From the NCBI GenBank assembly GCA_963513935.1, contig OY740777.1, positions 17,021,271 to 17,085,270 of the forward strand: a DNA stretch of 64,000 nt, read 5' to 3'. The notes beneath the pieces were generated by a model. The model did no database searches and was not told where the DNA came from. It saw only the letters and a list, made by a program, of their open reading frames with translations. Position 1 is the first letter of the stretch. Every line of letters begins with the position of its first letter. Origin of the DNA: Aphrophora alni. Taxonomy: Eukaryota; Arthropoda; Insecta; Hemiptera; Aphrophoridae. Shown in pieces: positions 23,691 to 36,800 of this stretch. Both the position numbers and the translations under genes were made by a program.

Positions 23691-24179
23691 AATAAATTTC
23701 AAATTTTTACTCACTCAAATCCATCTTCTGTACAAAGACACTAAGCTTCAGGGTCCGTCTCATCATGAGATATCATCTCCGGGATAGAATCTCCAAGGAT
23801 TTTTTTTTAAATTACAAAATCCAACCAATTTATCGACAATTCTAATTTGTAACTATTATCCTCCAAATTTAAATCATTTTCATCAATAAATATATTCTCT
23901 GGAATGTCCAAATGATACAGATCATCGTCGACCTTGCTCGTAGTAGATTCAAAAGATGAAACAAATTCTTCTATACTTTGATCAGGAGTTATATTATATT
24001 TTTCGGTAACTTTTTGTACTGATGATCTTATTTCTACAGAAGAAGCAATCGTTGAATAATTTGAATTATCTTTTATTTTTCTTCTTGTAGCACAAGAGTT
24101 TCCATCATCAGTTTCATTTTCAAAACATCGCTGAGGAAAATCTTCTACATCGCAGAAAATCTGTATTCACTATTTACTA

Positions 24180-24670
24180 TTAAAAATCCTTTTAATAGAT
24201 ATTTTGATTGTTGTATTATTTTTCGTTATCTGTGATGACGGTTGGTCATGCGAAGTCCAATCGCTGTACTGTGACGTAGATCCACTCGCGCCACTTTTCC
24301 TGTTAAATCTTGCAAATTGTGATTTTGAACATTTTTACGAACAACTTGCTGTAACTTCTGAACGGCTGATCCGATCGTCGATTTCTCTTCGGATTCCTCT
24401 TCTGTCCGATATATGTCTTGTGGGTCTTGTGAAACTCGATTGGTCGTTTTCGCACGTTTCGTTTACGAGTTATCGCACTTTTACCGAATGTCTGTTTTTC
24501 ACTTTTCAACTTTCGATTTAAGTCCTTTTTCACAATTCTTTCGTATACAAGTTCTTCTTCTGCTCCTATGACGGAAATATCTTCTTAGATTTTTATCGTA
24601 GCTCGCTTGGCTCTCGAGTTATTGGTCCTCGAAGTTCTGAGTTTTCGATCGTCGTGTTTTTTGATTATAA
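24180..24670. other. Less AT-rich unclassified segment at the pseudogene border
   Basis: Homology of the duplicate to receptor exon 3 stops at about 24166. The next ~490 bp is richer in C and G, with many TCG/CGA words, and has overlapping open frames on both strands (105 codons plus, 76 codons minus, the latter very Lys/Arg-rich). Neither resembles a known protein. It ends in a C-run at about 24678. It may be inserted repeat sequence. Confidence 0.35.
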
Positions 24671-24856
24671 ACCCCACCCCCCCCCATTATCAATTTGCAC
24701 CTCTGCTCTGTTGTATTACATTTTTACATAATTAATATACATTATTACATCCTTTTATTTCCCCTTTAACCTTGATTTTGACCGATTTTGGGCTTTAAAG
24801 TTTTACTTTTTGCTATTATTATAACTCCCCCATTTTAACTTTAAATCTGATTCTAA

Positions 24857-24858
<2 letters not shown>

Positions 24859-24929
<71 letters not shown>
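24859..24929 (+). repeat. (TG)n microsatellite
   Basis: About 35 uninterrupted TG units, followed to about 25330 by A-rich, low-complexity imperfect repeats ('aaaaataaaaatata', 'tatatatgtga-aga'). Confidence 0.95.
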
Positions 24930-24933
<4 letters not shown>

Positions 24934-25811
24934 TGCGGACGGGTACTCTTCTAGTACTGTATATATGTGAAAGAACTTGACATATTTATGCCGAAAATAA
25001 AAATATATCAACATAAAAAATAAATATGAAAAGACCCAAGGCAAAAATAAAAACATACTCACATACAAAAAAATATACATACTTTATATATGTGATAGAC
25101 CTTGACCATATGCAAAAACAAAAATATACCCACGAAAAAAATAATAAAAATAAATAAAAAACAAATTTCTTTAATAAAAAACTCGTCGATATAAGCAAAA
25201 ATATAAATATACTAACAATAAAAAAAATCGATATGTGACAAAAATAAGATTAAACTCACACAAAAAATGAAATAATACATAAAAATCTTCGACATATTAT
25301 GGCAAAAAAATACCCATTTAAAAAAATTATGAAAATCTGTTAATTATTTGATGTAGAGAATCACACAAAATATCAGACGGACATCAATAAAAAAATCCTA
25401 ATATCCGCGATAAACTAGACAGATTTTGTTTTTGAACCATCCCTTAAAGTTCCCCTTCACTACAACATTGCACAAAAGTAAAAACTTAAAACTGCCCTAA
25501 ATGTATGTAAAATTTGAAAACGTTTTTTATTAAAATTAAGTTAAAATTTGTTAATTTTAATTCTGAATATCAACTCACATTTTTTTTACAGTAATAAACT
25601 TGTTAAGGACATTTTGACCTTGAACTCTGAAAGTTAAAACCTTAAATTTAAATTCTAGAGATGAGAAATAATTACCACGTCAGAGGACTTATATTTTATC
25701 ATTTATTACGAAATAGCTTCATAAACATTGAATCAATGAAACAATAATTTTGAGTCATCAAATGTAAAAAAAATATACCATTTATTTACAAATATTCTGT
25801 TTATTCTCCAA

Positions 25812-25891
25812 TCATATGTTCATAGTATTCACAAATGTTGGGTTGTGAAAATGTTTGTCTTTTCCCTTAAGCGTTTCTTGTTCACATTTCT
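25812..25891 (-). CDS. Nimrod-like receptor, exon 6 (cytoplasmic tail, stop)
   Basis: Acceptor 'tttttgcag' precedes AGAAATGTGA; the first two bases complete the Glu codon begun by exon 5. The tail reads KCEQETLKGKDK, then HFHNPTFVNTMNI and TGA. NPTF resembles the NPxY/NPxF motifs that bind PTB-domain adaptors such as Ced-6/GULP in engulfment receptors; that function is inferred. AATAAA follows the stop almost at once. Confidence 0.87.
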
Positions 25892-28800
25892 CTGCAAAAA
25901 TCAGAATCATAAAAATTTTAATTAAAACAATACTCCATACACAATTACAGACTTTTTGGTACTGCGCAGAAAATTTGCGCATTCTTCGGTTTATTAATGT
26001 AAACCTTAGTTTCAAGTTAATATATCTGCTGATCTATTTTTATTTTATTTTTTTATTTAAAGACGACAAAATTTCTTAACAAATAAAAATACTTCATAAA
26101 ACTAACAAATCGTAATAAAAACTAAATAACAATGATATACAAATTTAAATATAATTAACGTTAAACTAGTTAATTTAACAAACAAACAATAATAACTTAT
26201 TTCAGGTCTGTAAAGAGGCCCTGTAAAAATTAAATAGTTTTAAAACTTATTAAAAACATTAAAGCGATGCAATAACGCCCGATCAAGGCGCTCTTAACGT
26301 CCTACGTACATCTAAGAAAAACATTGTCCATTAGGTTGTGCTGGACAATCAGAACAGAACGTGAAAATCGGCATTGCGGAAGATTCCCGTGTTTCATAGA
26401 ATGACCAATGCAAAAACCACTTCCTCTCGACGAATTCCATTGGATTGATGGTCGGACAGTATATTTTATTTATCTTAATTTGTAATTTACTACAGCTGTC
26501 CATTCTTCCCTCCACTGACAATACAGTTTAACTATAAGCGAAAGTCAGATGCTAATAAATCTAAAGGACTCTCAAATGACTTATAGCATACTTTCCTGTA
26601 CCCAATCTCAACGTGACATAGCTGAAGTATGTGTATGGAACACAGTTACCTAACTAAAGGATTCTCATAGAACATGTTTTAAAATAAAGTTGTTTTAATA
26701 TATAGCGAAATTTGCTGAAAGAGTGAGTTGTGTATATTTATTTGTGGGAGATGGTTTTTATTTTCATTTATTATTTTGTTGTAAATGTAAAATATGAGGA
26801 AATGTGTACGTTTAAGTGCATATGTGTATGTTTTAAATGAATATTCAGTGTCCTGAAAAACGTGAACTGTCAATTAGTTTTTGGATTATGTACATCACAA
26901 CGAACAAAAAATGTATTAATATCCACCATTTTGTTATTTTGCAAAAAGCATTATAACTCCTGAAATAGATAATATATTGAGTTCAGATTTGGTATAAACA
27001 AATCAGATTTGTATTTTACGTTTTACAAGACTTAGTGTACCAGTGAGTTCATTCTTTATAATTTTCAAAATGACGGTAGTTTTTTTTTCAAAGGTTTGGA
27101 AATATTTAAAAAAAATTAAAAAATAAAAAAGTTGAAAATTTTAAAACTGCCGCCATTTTAAAAATTATAAAAAATAAAGTCTTTGTGTTTGTACAATTCT
27201 AAAAGTAACATACAAATTTTTTTGATCAAATCTAGCATTTTATGGAAGTTTGTGTTGATTTTTTTGTGACGTAAAGACAATTTTTTTCACTCTAGATTAC
27301 CTGACATTAAAATATACAATTCACAGTTCAATTCTATTTAGTTTTCTATAAATACTGTAATGGTATATTACAAGTTGGGTTTTGAATAACTATATTTGGT
27401 AAAATAAGTTTAACTGTTGAGTTATTTTATACTCTTATCGTAAAAACGTGTTTTCATTAGAAATTTTCGAAATTGATATATTTTCTTTATCAACTACATC
27501 ACAAATATTTTTTAATTTCTTGAACAGAATTACAATATATATATTACGTTTATGTGAATTTTGGTTTCATTTACTGCGTATGTTTTTATTTTTGACATAC
27601 TAACTCCAAAACGCTTACTTCCAAAATTTGTTTCATTAAAAATATGAATTTCATGCTCCTTTTTGAGAATAATAATATATATTAATTTTGGTTTTGGATA
27701 ATATTACTTTCTTTTTTTTCAAAATAAACCTAACATCACTTTTTTCATAAAAATTGATTTTTCACAATGTAACTTTTCAAAAAAGATTTTTTTACCGATT
27801 TCTACTAACAAATAAATTCCAAAACTTTTGTATATCTTGATAAAAATTATAAATTTATTATATGGTAATCATGGGCACTTTTATGGAGTGACTTTTTTAC
27901 TACACATTTTTCGATTCACTACATACTACCTCCACATTTTTAAATGCTAATGATTTTCTAATTTCATAAATGCACCTTTCTAAGAAAAATGATATATAAC
28001 AGGTTGGGTTTTGGATAATATTACTATAATTTTTTGTGTAAATTATTACAAAATCACCCTGCCACCATACCAATTTCTAATGACCAGTTTCAGAGCTCTG
28101 AACATGATATCGGATTATTTTAATCGTACGTTAATTTGTAACTATAATTTAAGTATTACTGTGTTGAAGAATTCTCCAACTGAAATTTGATAATGGCTGA
28201 ATAGCCGAAACGTCCGTCGCTTACAACGAAACGACTTAATACGAGTATCACTGTAAGTAGACAGTATATTAACAACAATAGTCGGAAAGGCGATTACAAA
28301 ATCAGTGATTTAACATTGTTAATAAGTCAACTATTTTTGTTACTATAACGCTATACAGGGTGGGTGAAAATTAAATACTACGCTTCTATATTTTTTAATA
28401 TTTGATATTTTCTAATTTTTGTTGCTGTATTCACTTTAGGTGAACATAAAAAAAGCAAAATTTATGTTTTATACTTGTGGAGGCTGGAGGGGTTGTTAAA
28501 AATTCCAAAAGGTACGTATTTTGTTTACCTTATTTTAAACGTATCTGAGCTGAGACAAGAAAATTAAATTCTGACCACCCAAAACAAAATGGCGTCCAAA
28601 AGAGTTATTCCATTTACAAAACTCGATACGAAACTATCGACAAAAAGAAAGACAATCTAAATGTTGGTTCAGTGTTTCAAATAAAAGACCTCTTTGTTTT
28701 GTAAGGAATCTCTAAAATCACTATTAGTGATAGTTTTAGAATGTAGATGAACAAACCAAATTTTTGAAAACATGTTTGAACAAAGACTGCATTACTACAT

Positions 28801-31800
28801 GTAGGTACTAGGAGAAACTTTTTAACATTTAAAATGAGGAAAAACCACAATAAAAGGATGTACCCTACCAATGTAGCTTCGTAAAAAAATAGATCTTTTG
28901 GCCGCCATTTTGTTTTGGGTGGTCAGAATTTAATTTTCTTTACGTCTTTGCTTGTTTTACAAAGACGTTTAAAATGAGGTATAACCAAACTAACACGTGT
29001 CTATAAAAATTTCAACCACTCCCACAATTAAAAACCCTAATCTCTAGTTTTTTTTAAGCTTCCCAATCACCTAAAAATATCGTCACAAATTCAAATAACT
29101 CACATTAAAAAAAACAGTTTTTTGTAGTTTCTTTTCAACCACCCAGTGTATTAATGGTTAAATTACCTCTTATTGTATTTTAAACGGAATTTTCAAACTT
29201 TAAAACTGTGTAAACGTTTTAACTTATGGAAAACACTGTTCAACTATGACAAGTTTCAACCAAAACTAATTATAAAGATTGATACATACCTGGAACCTTA
29301 CGGTCCTTTCTGCAGCAACATAACCAAAAAATAATCACAGCTGATAAAACAATCAACACAAACAGAACCACCAGTATCAAGAAGATATGAGCAGACAAAA
29401 CTTGAGCTGTAAATAATTTGTATTTTTATTATTCGTTTCTACATTTCACAAAAATTTAATTATTATTAATTGATCTTATAACTAGATTGGTAGTTCTGTC
29501 CGCATTTTATAAACTATCAACATGAGCTGAAATATTAGAGGTTAAAGGCATCTCAGTGCAATATATCGAGACTTTGGCTACACTACTTCCAGATTTAGAA
29601 AATGTTACACTACTCCACTGACTACAATCCATTACACGAAGTATGTTTGGTTAGGTTAGGTTTGAAAATTTTATTTCACTTGAAATATTATTTAATTTTT
29701 GCTCCTATCTCTTGTGTAATTCATCTTATAAACACATTAAATTAGATGAAAATGAGTTAACCCGAGACAAGATGGCGACTTAACTAAGCTGTCAAAATGT
29801 AATCGAACCATCGCCTCCCAAGGAAATGTGAAACAATACTCGTATAACAAGATCCATCAGAGCTGAGACTCAACAGAGCGAAGCGAGTAGAGACTGATCC
29901 GTACGAGTGCAAACACATCTAATAGGCCCGTAGGGTCTAACCGACGTTAAAATAGTAGTGATGTATAGGTTAGGTTAGGTTATGTTAAAATAGGAGTGAT
30001 GTATAGGTTAGGTTAGGTTAGGTTAAGTTAGGTTAGGATAAGTTAAGTTAAGTTAGGTTAGGTTAAAATAGTAGTGATGTATAGGTTAGGTTAAGTTAAG
30101 TTAGGTTAAGTTAGGTTAGGTTTAAATAGTAGTGATGTATAGGTTAGGTTAAGTTAAGTTAAGTTAGGTTAGGTTTAAATAGTTGTGATGTATAGGTTAG
30201 GTTAAGTTAAGTTAAGTTAGGTTAGGTTTAAATAGTAGTGATGTATAGGTTAGGTTAAGTTAAGTTAAGTTAGGTTAGGTGTTAAATAGTAGTGATGTAT
30301 AGGTTAGGTTAAGTTAAGTTAAGTTAGGTTAGGTTTAAATAGTTGTGATGTATAGGTTAGGTTAAGTTAAGTTAGGTTAGGTTAAGTTAGGTTAGGTTAA
30401 GTTAAGTTAGGTTAGGTTAAGTTAAGTTAAGTTAGGTTCGGTTAAAATAGTAGTGATGTATTGGTTAGGTTAGGTTAGGTTAAGTTAAGTTAGGTTAGGT
30501 TTAAATAGTAGTGATGTATACAAGGTTCAGGTTAGGTTAGGTTAGGTTAAGTTAGGTTAGGTTAGGTTAGGTTAAAATAGTAGTGATGTATAGGTTAGGT
30601 TAAAATAGTAGGCTAGTGATGTATAGGTTAAGTTAGGTTAGGTTAAGTTAAGTTAGGTTTAAATAGTAGTGATGTATACAAGGTTCAGGTTAGGTTAGGT
30701 TAAAATAGTAGGCCTATAATATTTTATCCTATATGTAAATTTTCTGTAAATAAAATAACTTTTTATTATTAACGTCATCCTGCATAACAATAATTGGCTT
30801 AATTTGTACATGTAATGAAGAGTTCAGTTATATAAATGTTGCGTCTTTTACATAAATATTTTGTAATTTTGTAAATAACTTTTAATTTTTAATATCCTGT
30901 ATAAAATCCTGTTTTATGTAAGTAAATTGTTTTGATTCGATTTGGCTTAATTTGTACATGTAATGAAGAGTTCAGTTATATGTTGCGTCTTTTACATAAA
31001 TATTTTGTAATTTTATAAATAACTTTTAACTTTTAATATCCTGTATAATAATCCTGTTTTATGTAAGTAGGCCTAAATTGTTTTGATTCGATTTGGCTTA
31101 ATTTGTACATGTAATGAAGAGTTCAGTTATATGTTGCGTCTTTTTGTAATATTTTATAATATCCTGTATAATAATTCTGTTTTATGTAAGTAAATTGTTT
31201 TGATTCGATTTGGCTTAATAATTTGTACATGTAATGAAGAGTTCAGTTATATGTTGCGTCTTTTTGTAATATTTTGTAATTTTGTAAATAACTTTTAACT
31301 TTTAATATCCTGTATAATAATCCTGTTTTATGTAAGTAGGCCTAAATTGTTTTGATTCGATTTGGCTTAATTTGTACATGTAATGAAGAGTTCAGTTATA
31401 TGTTGCGTCTTTTTGTAATATTTTATAATATCCTGTATAATAATCCTGTTTTATGTAAGTAAATTGTTTTGATTCGATTTGGCTTAATTTGTACATGTAA
31501 TGAAGAGTTCAGTTATATGTTGCGTCTTTTTGTAATATTTTATAATATCCTGTATAATAATCCTGTTTTATGTAAGTAAATTGTTTTGATTCGATTTGGC
31601 TTAATAATTTGTACATGTAATGAAGAGTTCAGTTATATGTTGCGTCTTTTACGTTAATATTTTGTAATTTTGTAAATAACTTTTAACTTTTAATATCCTG
31701 TATAATAATCCTGTTTTATGTAAGTAAATTGTTTTGATTCGATTTGGCTTAATTTGTACATGTAATGAAGAGTTGAGTTTGCATAAATATTGTGTGCTTT

Positions 31801-33682
31801 ATATAAATATTCTGTAAATATATAAATAACTTTTAATCGTCAACATCATGTATAACAATCCTGTTAAATAAAAATTGTATTCATTTGATTTGATGTTGTT
31901 TGATTTGATACCAACAAATGTAGTTATAAGGTTAAATGAAATATAATTCAATTTTGAGCAACCTATAATTACTAATTGACATAACGCCGTTGTGTTTGGA
32001 CTAGTTTTTCATGAAATCACACGTAGAAATCAAATATGCAATAAAAAGTTACAAATTAAGTGTACTTTTATGTGATAATATTTTAGAGTGCAGGGCAATT
32101 CACGCCTCATTAGCGCGGGCGGCCGGCAGCCGAGGGCTGGACCCTATGTATTGTTGGGAGCTCGAGCCGAGCGTTAATCTTTCACCCGCCTTCCCTAACT
32201 GGATGGACTATAGTGATGTATACAAGATTCAGTAAACCCGTGTATAACTGTTTAAAAAAATTACGCACCCCATACCATGTAATACAAGCAGATACTCTAA
32301 ATGTAAGTAACAAAATTTGATCTCTTGGGCCTTGTAAGAAATAATTGTATTGAAAGATCAATGCGTCTTAATCAGTACTCGTAGTTTCTTAACATAATCT
32401 CCATTCGCTTTGCTAGTAATGTCTCGACCCTAGTGAGCCTTGAAGCTGTACATACGTAAAGAAGCCTTCAGTCGCTACGCTCGTGTCGTGACAATGCTCT
32501 GTCGAATCTCGTAACAATACAAGAAAGATCGGGGTTCGAAATGAGCTTACGAGTTAATTTTAATTTTTTTAATTTTAATTTTTTTTAAGTTAGATAATTT
32601 AAATGTTTAAATGATTATGTAACACTAATGACGATAGGATTATTGAGTTGCTGGAGCCCAATAATTTGAGGGATAAATTAACTTAAAATTGTATAAAATG
32701 TGCAATGCTCCTCTCTAGTAGCACACCTTGAAAGTGTCAAAAAGAAAGGGAGAAAACAAACCATTATTATTTTTATTATTCCCTCCCAAAGTAATACGCT
32801 CTGCTGTATTATAAACTTACCTTTCAAACAAGGACAAAGATGAAGTTTTATTTCTTCACCAGGGCACAGTTTCCTAGAACATGGAATAAGGTCAAGAATT
32901 TCATTACAAGAATATTATCACTTACATACAAAAAAAAACAACTAAACATAGAGAAAAAAGTCAACATTTAGGCGTCCCACCATAAGAACAAAATCAAAAT
33001 TCTGATATTCTAAAATAATAGTATTTTTTTTATTTAATGTTAAAATCTCCATCGCCCAATCAGTAATCATCTAAATGTAACAGAAACGATAAAAATTTCT
33101 TTTCTCTAAAAAACTAAAGTAAGTTTCAAACACACATAACAACACTAATATTAGTTAACAACAATCAAGTTGGAAACAAATTCAGCAGAAAACACGTAAA
33201 CATATTACAAGGTTATAAAAGAGGTCTTCTGTATATAACATAAAATTTGTCTCCATTTATTAATAACCTAACGTAAACTAATACATCTTGGGTCTTTCAA
33301 AAGTAAGTTAAACTGAGATTTATAAAAACATCAGCTGTTAATTTCATTCCAATTTGTTGCCATAGCAACGAGTTTTCTCATTGTTAACTAATTTGAAATA
33401 CAGTATCGTAAACTAGTAGGTGGTAAAATTGTAGTAGTTTACAATTTATTGATGGATTTTTTTATTTTTTATTCCATCATTACTTTATCATTACAAACAC
33501 ACATAGACAGCTCGTTCGGCAGATTTATCTTCTTTAGATTGTTTTCTTTGCACTACCTGAAAACAGAGTTTACAAAACTAAACATGCAAATTGTGAAGAG
33601 GTGAAACAGTGAATTGTTGATACCAGCCAAGCGAAAGAGAGAGGGAGAGAGTGAGGGAGAGAGAGAAAGAGAGAGAGAAAGA

Positions 33683-33756
<74 letters not shown>

Positions 33757-33791
33757 AAGAGAGAGGGAGAGAGAGAGAAAGAGAGAGAGAA

Positions 33792-33858
<67 letters not shown>

Positions 33859-36800
33859 CTAAGCTTACATTCCTCTTGTTATTTACGTCCGAAGTGTAAA
33901 ACTTATTTGATCGAAATCTATTTATTAATGACTCCAGCCAAAGTTTACATTAGTAAACTAAATAAATGATTCCTAAACATTTAATTAATTATACTTTACT
34001 TGCAACTAGAAACACTTCTTTGTTTCATTTATCATTACATTTCACCAAATTTTTAACCAAGTTTTTTTTTTGTATAGCTAATTTTGAGAGATTAGGTATT
34101 TAAAAATAGTTCACTAAAATTGTTCTGCAATAAAAAACATGCAATTTCGGGACTACAACGACCAATTAATTTTGTTTGAATTTCCATTTAGCTACATTAT
34201 AGACAACCTTAATGAAAAACGTTAAAGATTTTCTTTTAGATTTATAACAACTACACCCAATTTTTACTTTTCAGAACTCTTTAAGAAACAGCTGTAAATT
34301 TATGAATACCAGTCCACTAGTTTAAGATCTAAAACACTGCATAAATAAGAGATGATAGGCGGACAGATATCAATACTAGAACTACGTTTTCGTCATACTA
34401 CTTCAAAAACAGCTGTTTTCAATACATGCATTGAGATGCTAAAGTTGTTCTTTTTAATCCTAGGACTTATAAACATCAGCTGAGGTTGAGGTCATCACCT
34501 GTTACTTCGTTTATACGAATTAACGATTGTAAAGAATCCATAAAAACAACGAATACTCTCGATTGTAAATTCCCAGAGCTAACATCAACATCCAGAACAT
34601 AAAAACCCAAAATACAGTGAATCATGCCGGTATTTATGGGGAAAAAAAGCTCAAAAACATGGAATATACTTTTCCAACAATCGATAGTCCGAAGTATTCT
34701 ATTTGGCAATCGATAGTCCGAAGTATTATATTTGGCAATCGATAGTCCGAAGTATTATATTTGGCAATCGATAGTCCGAAGTATTCGATCTGACAATCGA
34801 TAGTCCGAAGTATTATATTTGGCAATCGATAGTCCGAAGTATTATATTTGGCAATCGATAGTCCGAAGTATTATATTTGACAATCGATAGTCCGAAGTAT
34901 TATATTTGGCAATCGATAGTCCGAAGTATTATATTTGGCAATCGATAGTCCGAAGTATTCTATTTGGCAATCGATAGTCCGAAGTATTCTATTTGACAAT
35001 CGATAGTCCGAAGTATTATATTTGGCAATCGATAGTCCGAAGTATTATATTTGGCAATCGATAGTCCGAAGTATTCTATTTGACAATCGATAGTCCGAAG
35101 TATTATATTTGGCAATCGATAGTCCGAAGTATTATATTTGGCAATCGATAGTCCGAAGTATTATATTTGGCAATCGATAGTCCGAAGTATTATATTTGAC
35201 AATCGATAGTCCGAAGTATTATATTTGGCAATCGATAGTCCGAAGTATTATATTTGGCAATCGATAGTCCGAAGTATTATATTTGGCAATCGATAGTCCG
35301 AAGTATTCTATTTGACAATCGATAGTCCGAAGTATTATATTTGGCAATCGATAGTCCGAAGTATTCTATTTGGCAATCGATAGTCCGAAGTATTCTATTT
35401 GGCAATCGATAGTCCGAAGTATTATATTTGACAATCGATAGTCCGAAGTATTATATTTGACAATCGATAGTCCGAAGTATTATATTTGGCAATCGATAGT
35501 CCGAAGTATTATATTTGGCAATCGATAGTCCGAAGTATTCTATTTGGCAATCGATAGTCCGAAGTATTCTATTTGACAATCGATAGTCCGAAGTATTATA
35601 TTTGACAATCGATAGTCCGAAGTATTATATTTGGCAATCGATAGTCCGAAGTATTATATTTGGCAATCGATAGTCCGAAGTATTATATTTGACAATCGAT
35701 AGTCCGAAGTATTATATTTGGCAATCGATAGTCCGAAGTATTCGATCTGACAATCGATAGTCCGAAGTATTATATTTGGCAATCGATAGTCCGAAGTATT
35801 ATATTTGGCAATCGATAGTCCGAAGTATTATATTTGACAATCGATAGTCCGAAGTATTCTATTTGGCAATCGATAGTCCGAAGTATTATATTTGACAATC
35901 GATAGTCCGAAGTATTATATTTGGCAATCGATAGTCCGAAGTATTCGATCTGACAATCGATAGTCCGAAGTATTATATTTGGCAATCGATAGTCCGAAGT
36001 ATTCTATTTGGCAATCGATAGTCCGAAGTATTCGATCTGACAATTGATAGTCCGAAGTATTCGATCTGACAATTGATAGTCCGAAGTATTCTATTTGGCA
36101 ATCGATAGTCCGAAGTATTCGATCTGACAATTGATAGTCCGAAGTATTCGATCTGACAATCGATAGTCCGAAGTATTCGATCTGACAATCGGTATAGTTT
36201 AGTGTACCACTAACGTAAACTAAACAGCTGTAATCGTTGCAAACTTGTGTAACTTGTGCAAAATTTTGAAGGTTATAACATTTTAGTTTTTGTGAAATTG
36301 TTTTCTTATATTGTTTGGAGTATAACGAAAAATATAGTTCATCACTTGGACCAAAAGAAGCTTTTCTATTCTCGCTCATTTTATTTTCCAGCCGCGGCTC
36401 CGCCTCGGCCGTTAAACTAGAGCTCGTATCGAAAATCTTCATTTCGGTCTTAATGATGAAATATACTATTTTTAGCTCGGGATTACAAATTTAATGTTTT
36501 TATGAAACAAAAATAAATACTGATTTTTTTTAAACTATCACAAGCTGCACTAAGTATTTGTACGTAAAAGGATGATAAATCAATCATTTAGAATTAAAAT
36601 ACAAATAATTAAAAAGTAAATTCTAAACTTTTCACTCACCCAAATCCATCTTCTGTACAAAGACACCAAGCATCAGAATGTATCACTTCATGAGATCTCT
36701 TCTCGTTATTAGAACCTCCCAAAATTTGTTTTTTAATTACAAAATCCAACCAATTTATCGACAATTCTAATTTGTGACTATTAACAGTACGTCCATTATC

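Larger units (their letters stand above)
19067..24166 (-). pseudogene. Truncated duplicate of the 3' end of the Nimrod-like receptor gene
   Basis: Four blocks match the last four exons of the receptor gene (25.8-42.2 kb) in the same order and strand. (1) 23715-24166 matches the end of exon 3: it starts at 'IFCDVEDFPQ', keeps 'CFENETD', 'SIEEF' and 'LELSINWLDFVI', but an ATT-TAA stop replaces ATT-AAA and a later conserved Trp codon is TAG. (2) 21360-21412 matches the 53-nt exon 4 and is intact with AG and GT borders. (3) 19963-20071 matches the transmembrane exon, about 8 nt shorter and with an Arg within the helix. (4) 19067-19098 matches the start of the last exon but stops after GluAspLeuPheGly; beyond the stop, Asn-Pro-Thr-Phe is still in frame. 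The intervening introns are shorter than in the parent. No NIM repeats and no 5' exons are present, so this is a partial tandem duplication decaying as a pseudogene. Exon 4' could still be used in alternative splicing. Confidence 0.85.

Noticed and set aside
24204..24533. Overlapping 105- and 76-codon frames
   Set aside because: Open on both strands through base composition; no recognisable family, start context or splice sites.
33614..33899. Arg/Glu-rich frames over the GA tract
   Set aside because: Pure microsatellite translation, with no gene context.
34678..36192. CRISPR array
   Set aside because: Units are directly adjacent with no unique spacers, and the host is a eukaryote.
34634..36442. 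Repeat-containing minus frames across the 29-bp array
   Set aside because: The 29-bp period shifts frame every unit, and openness follows from the repeat composition. No splice or start support.
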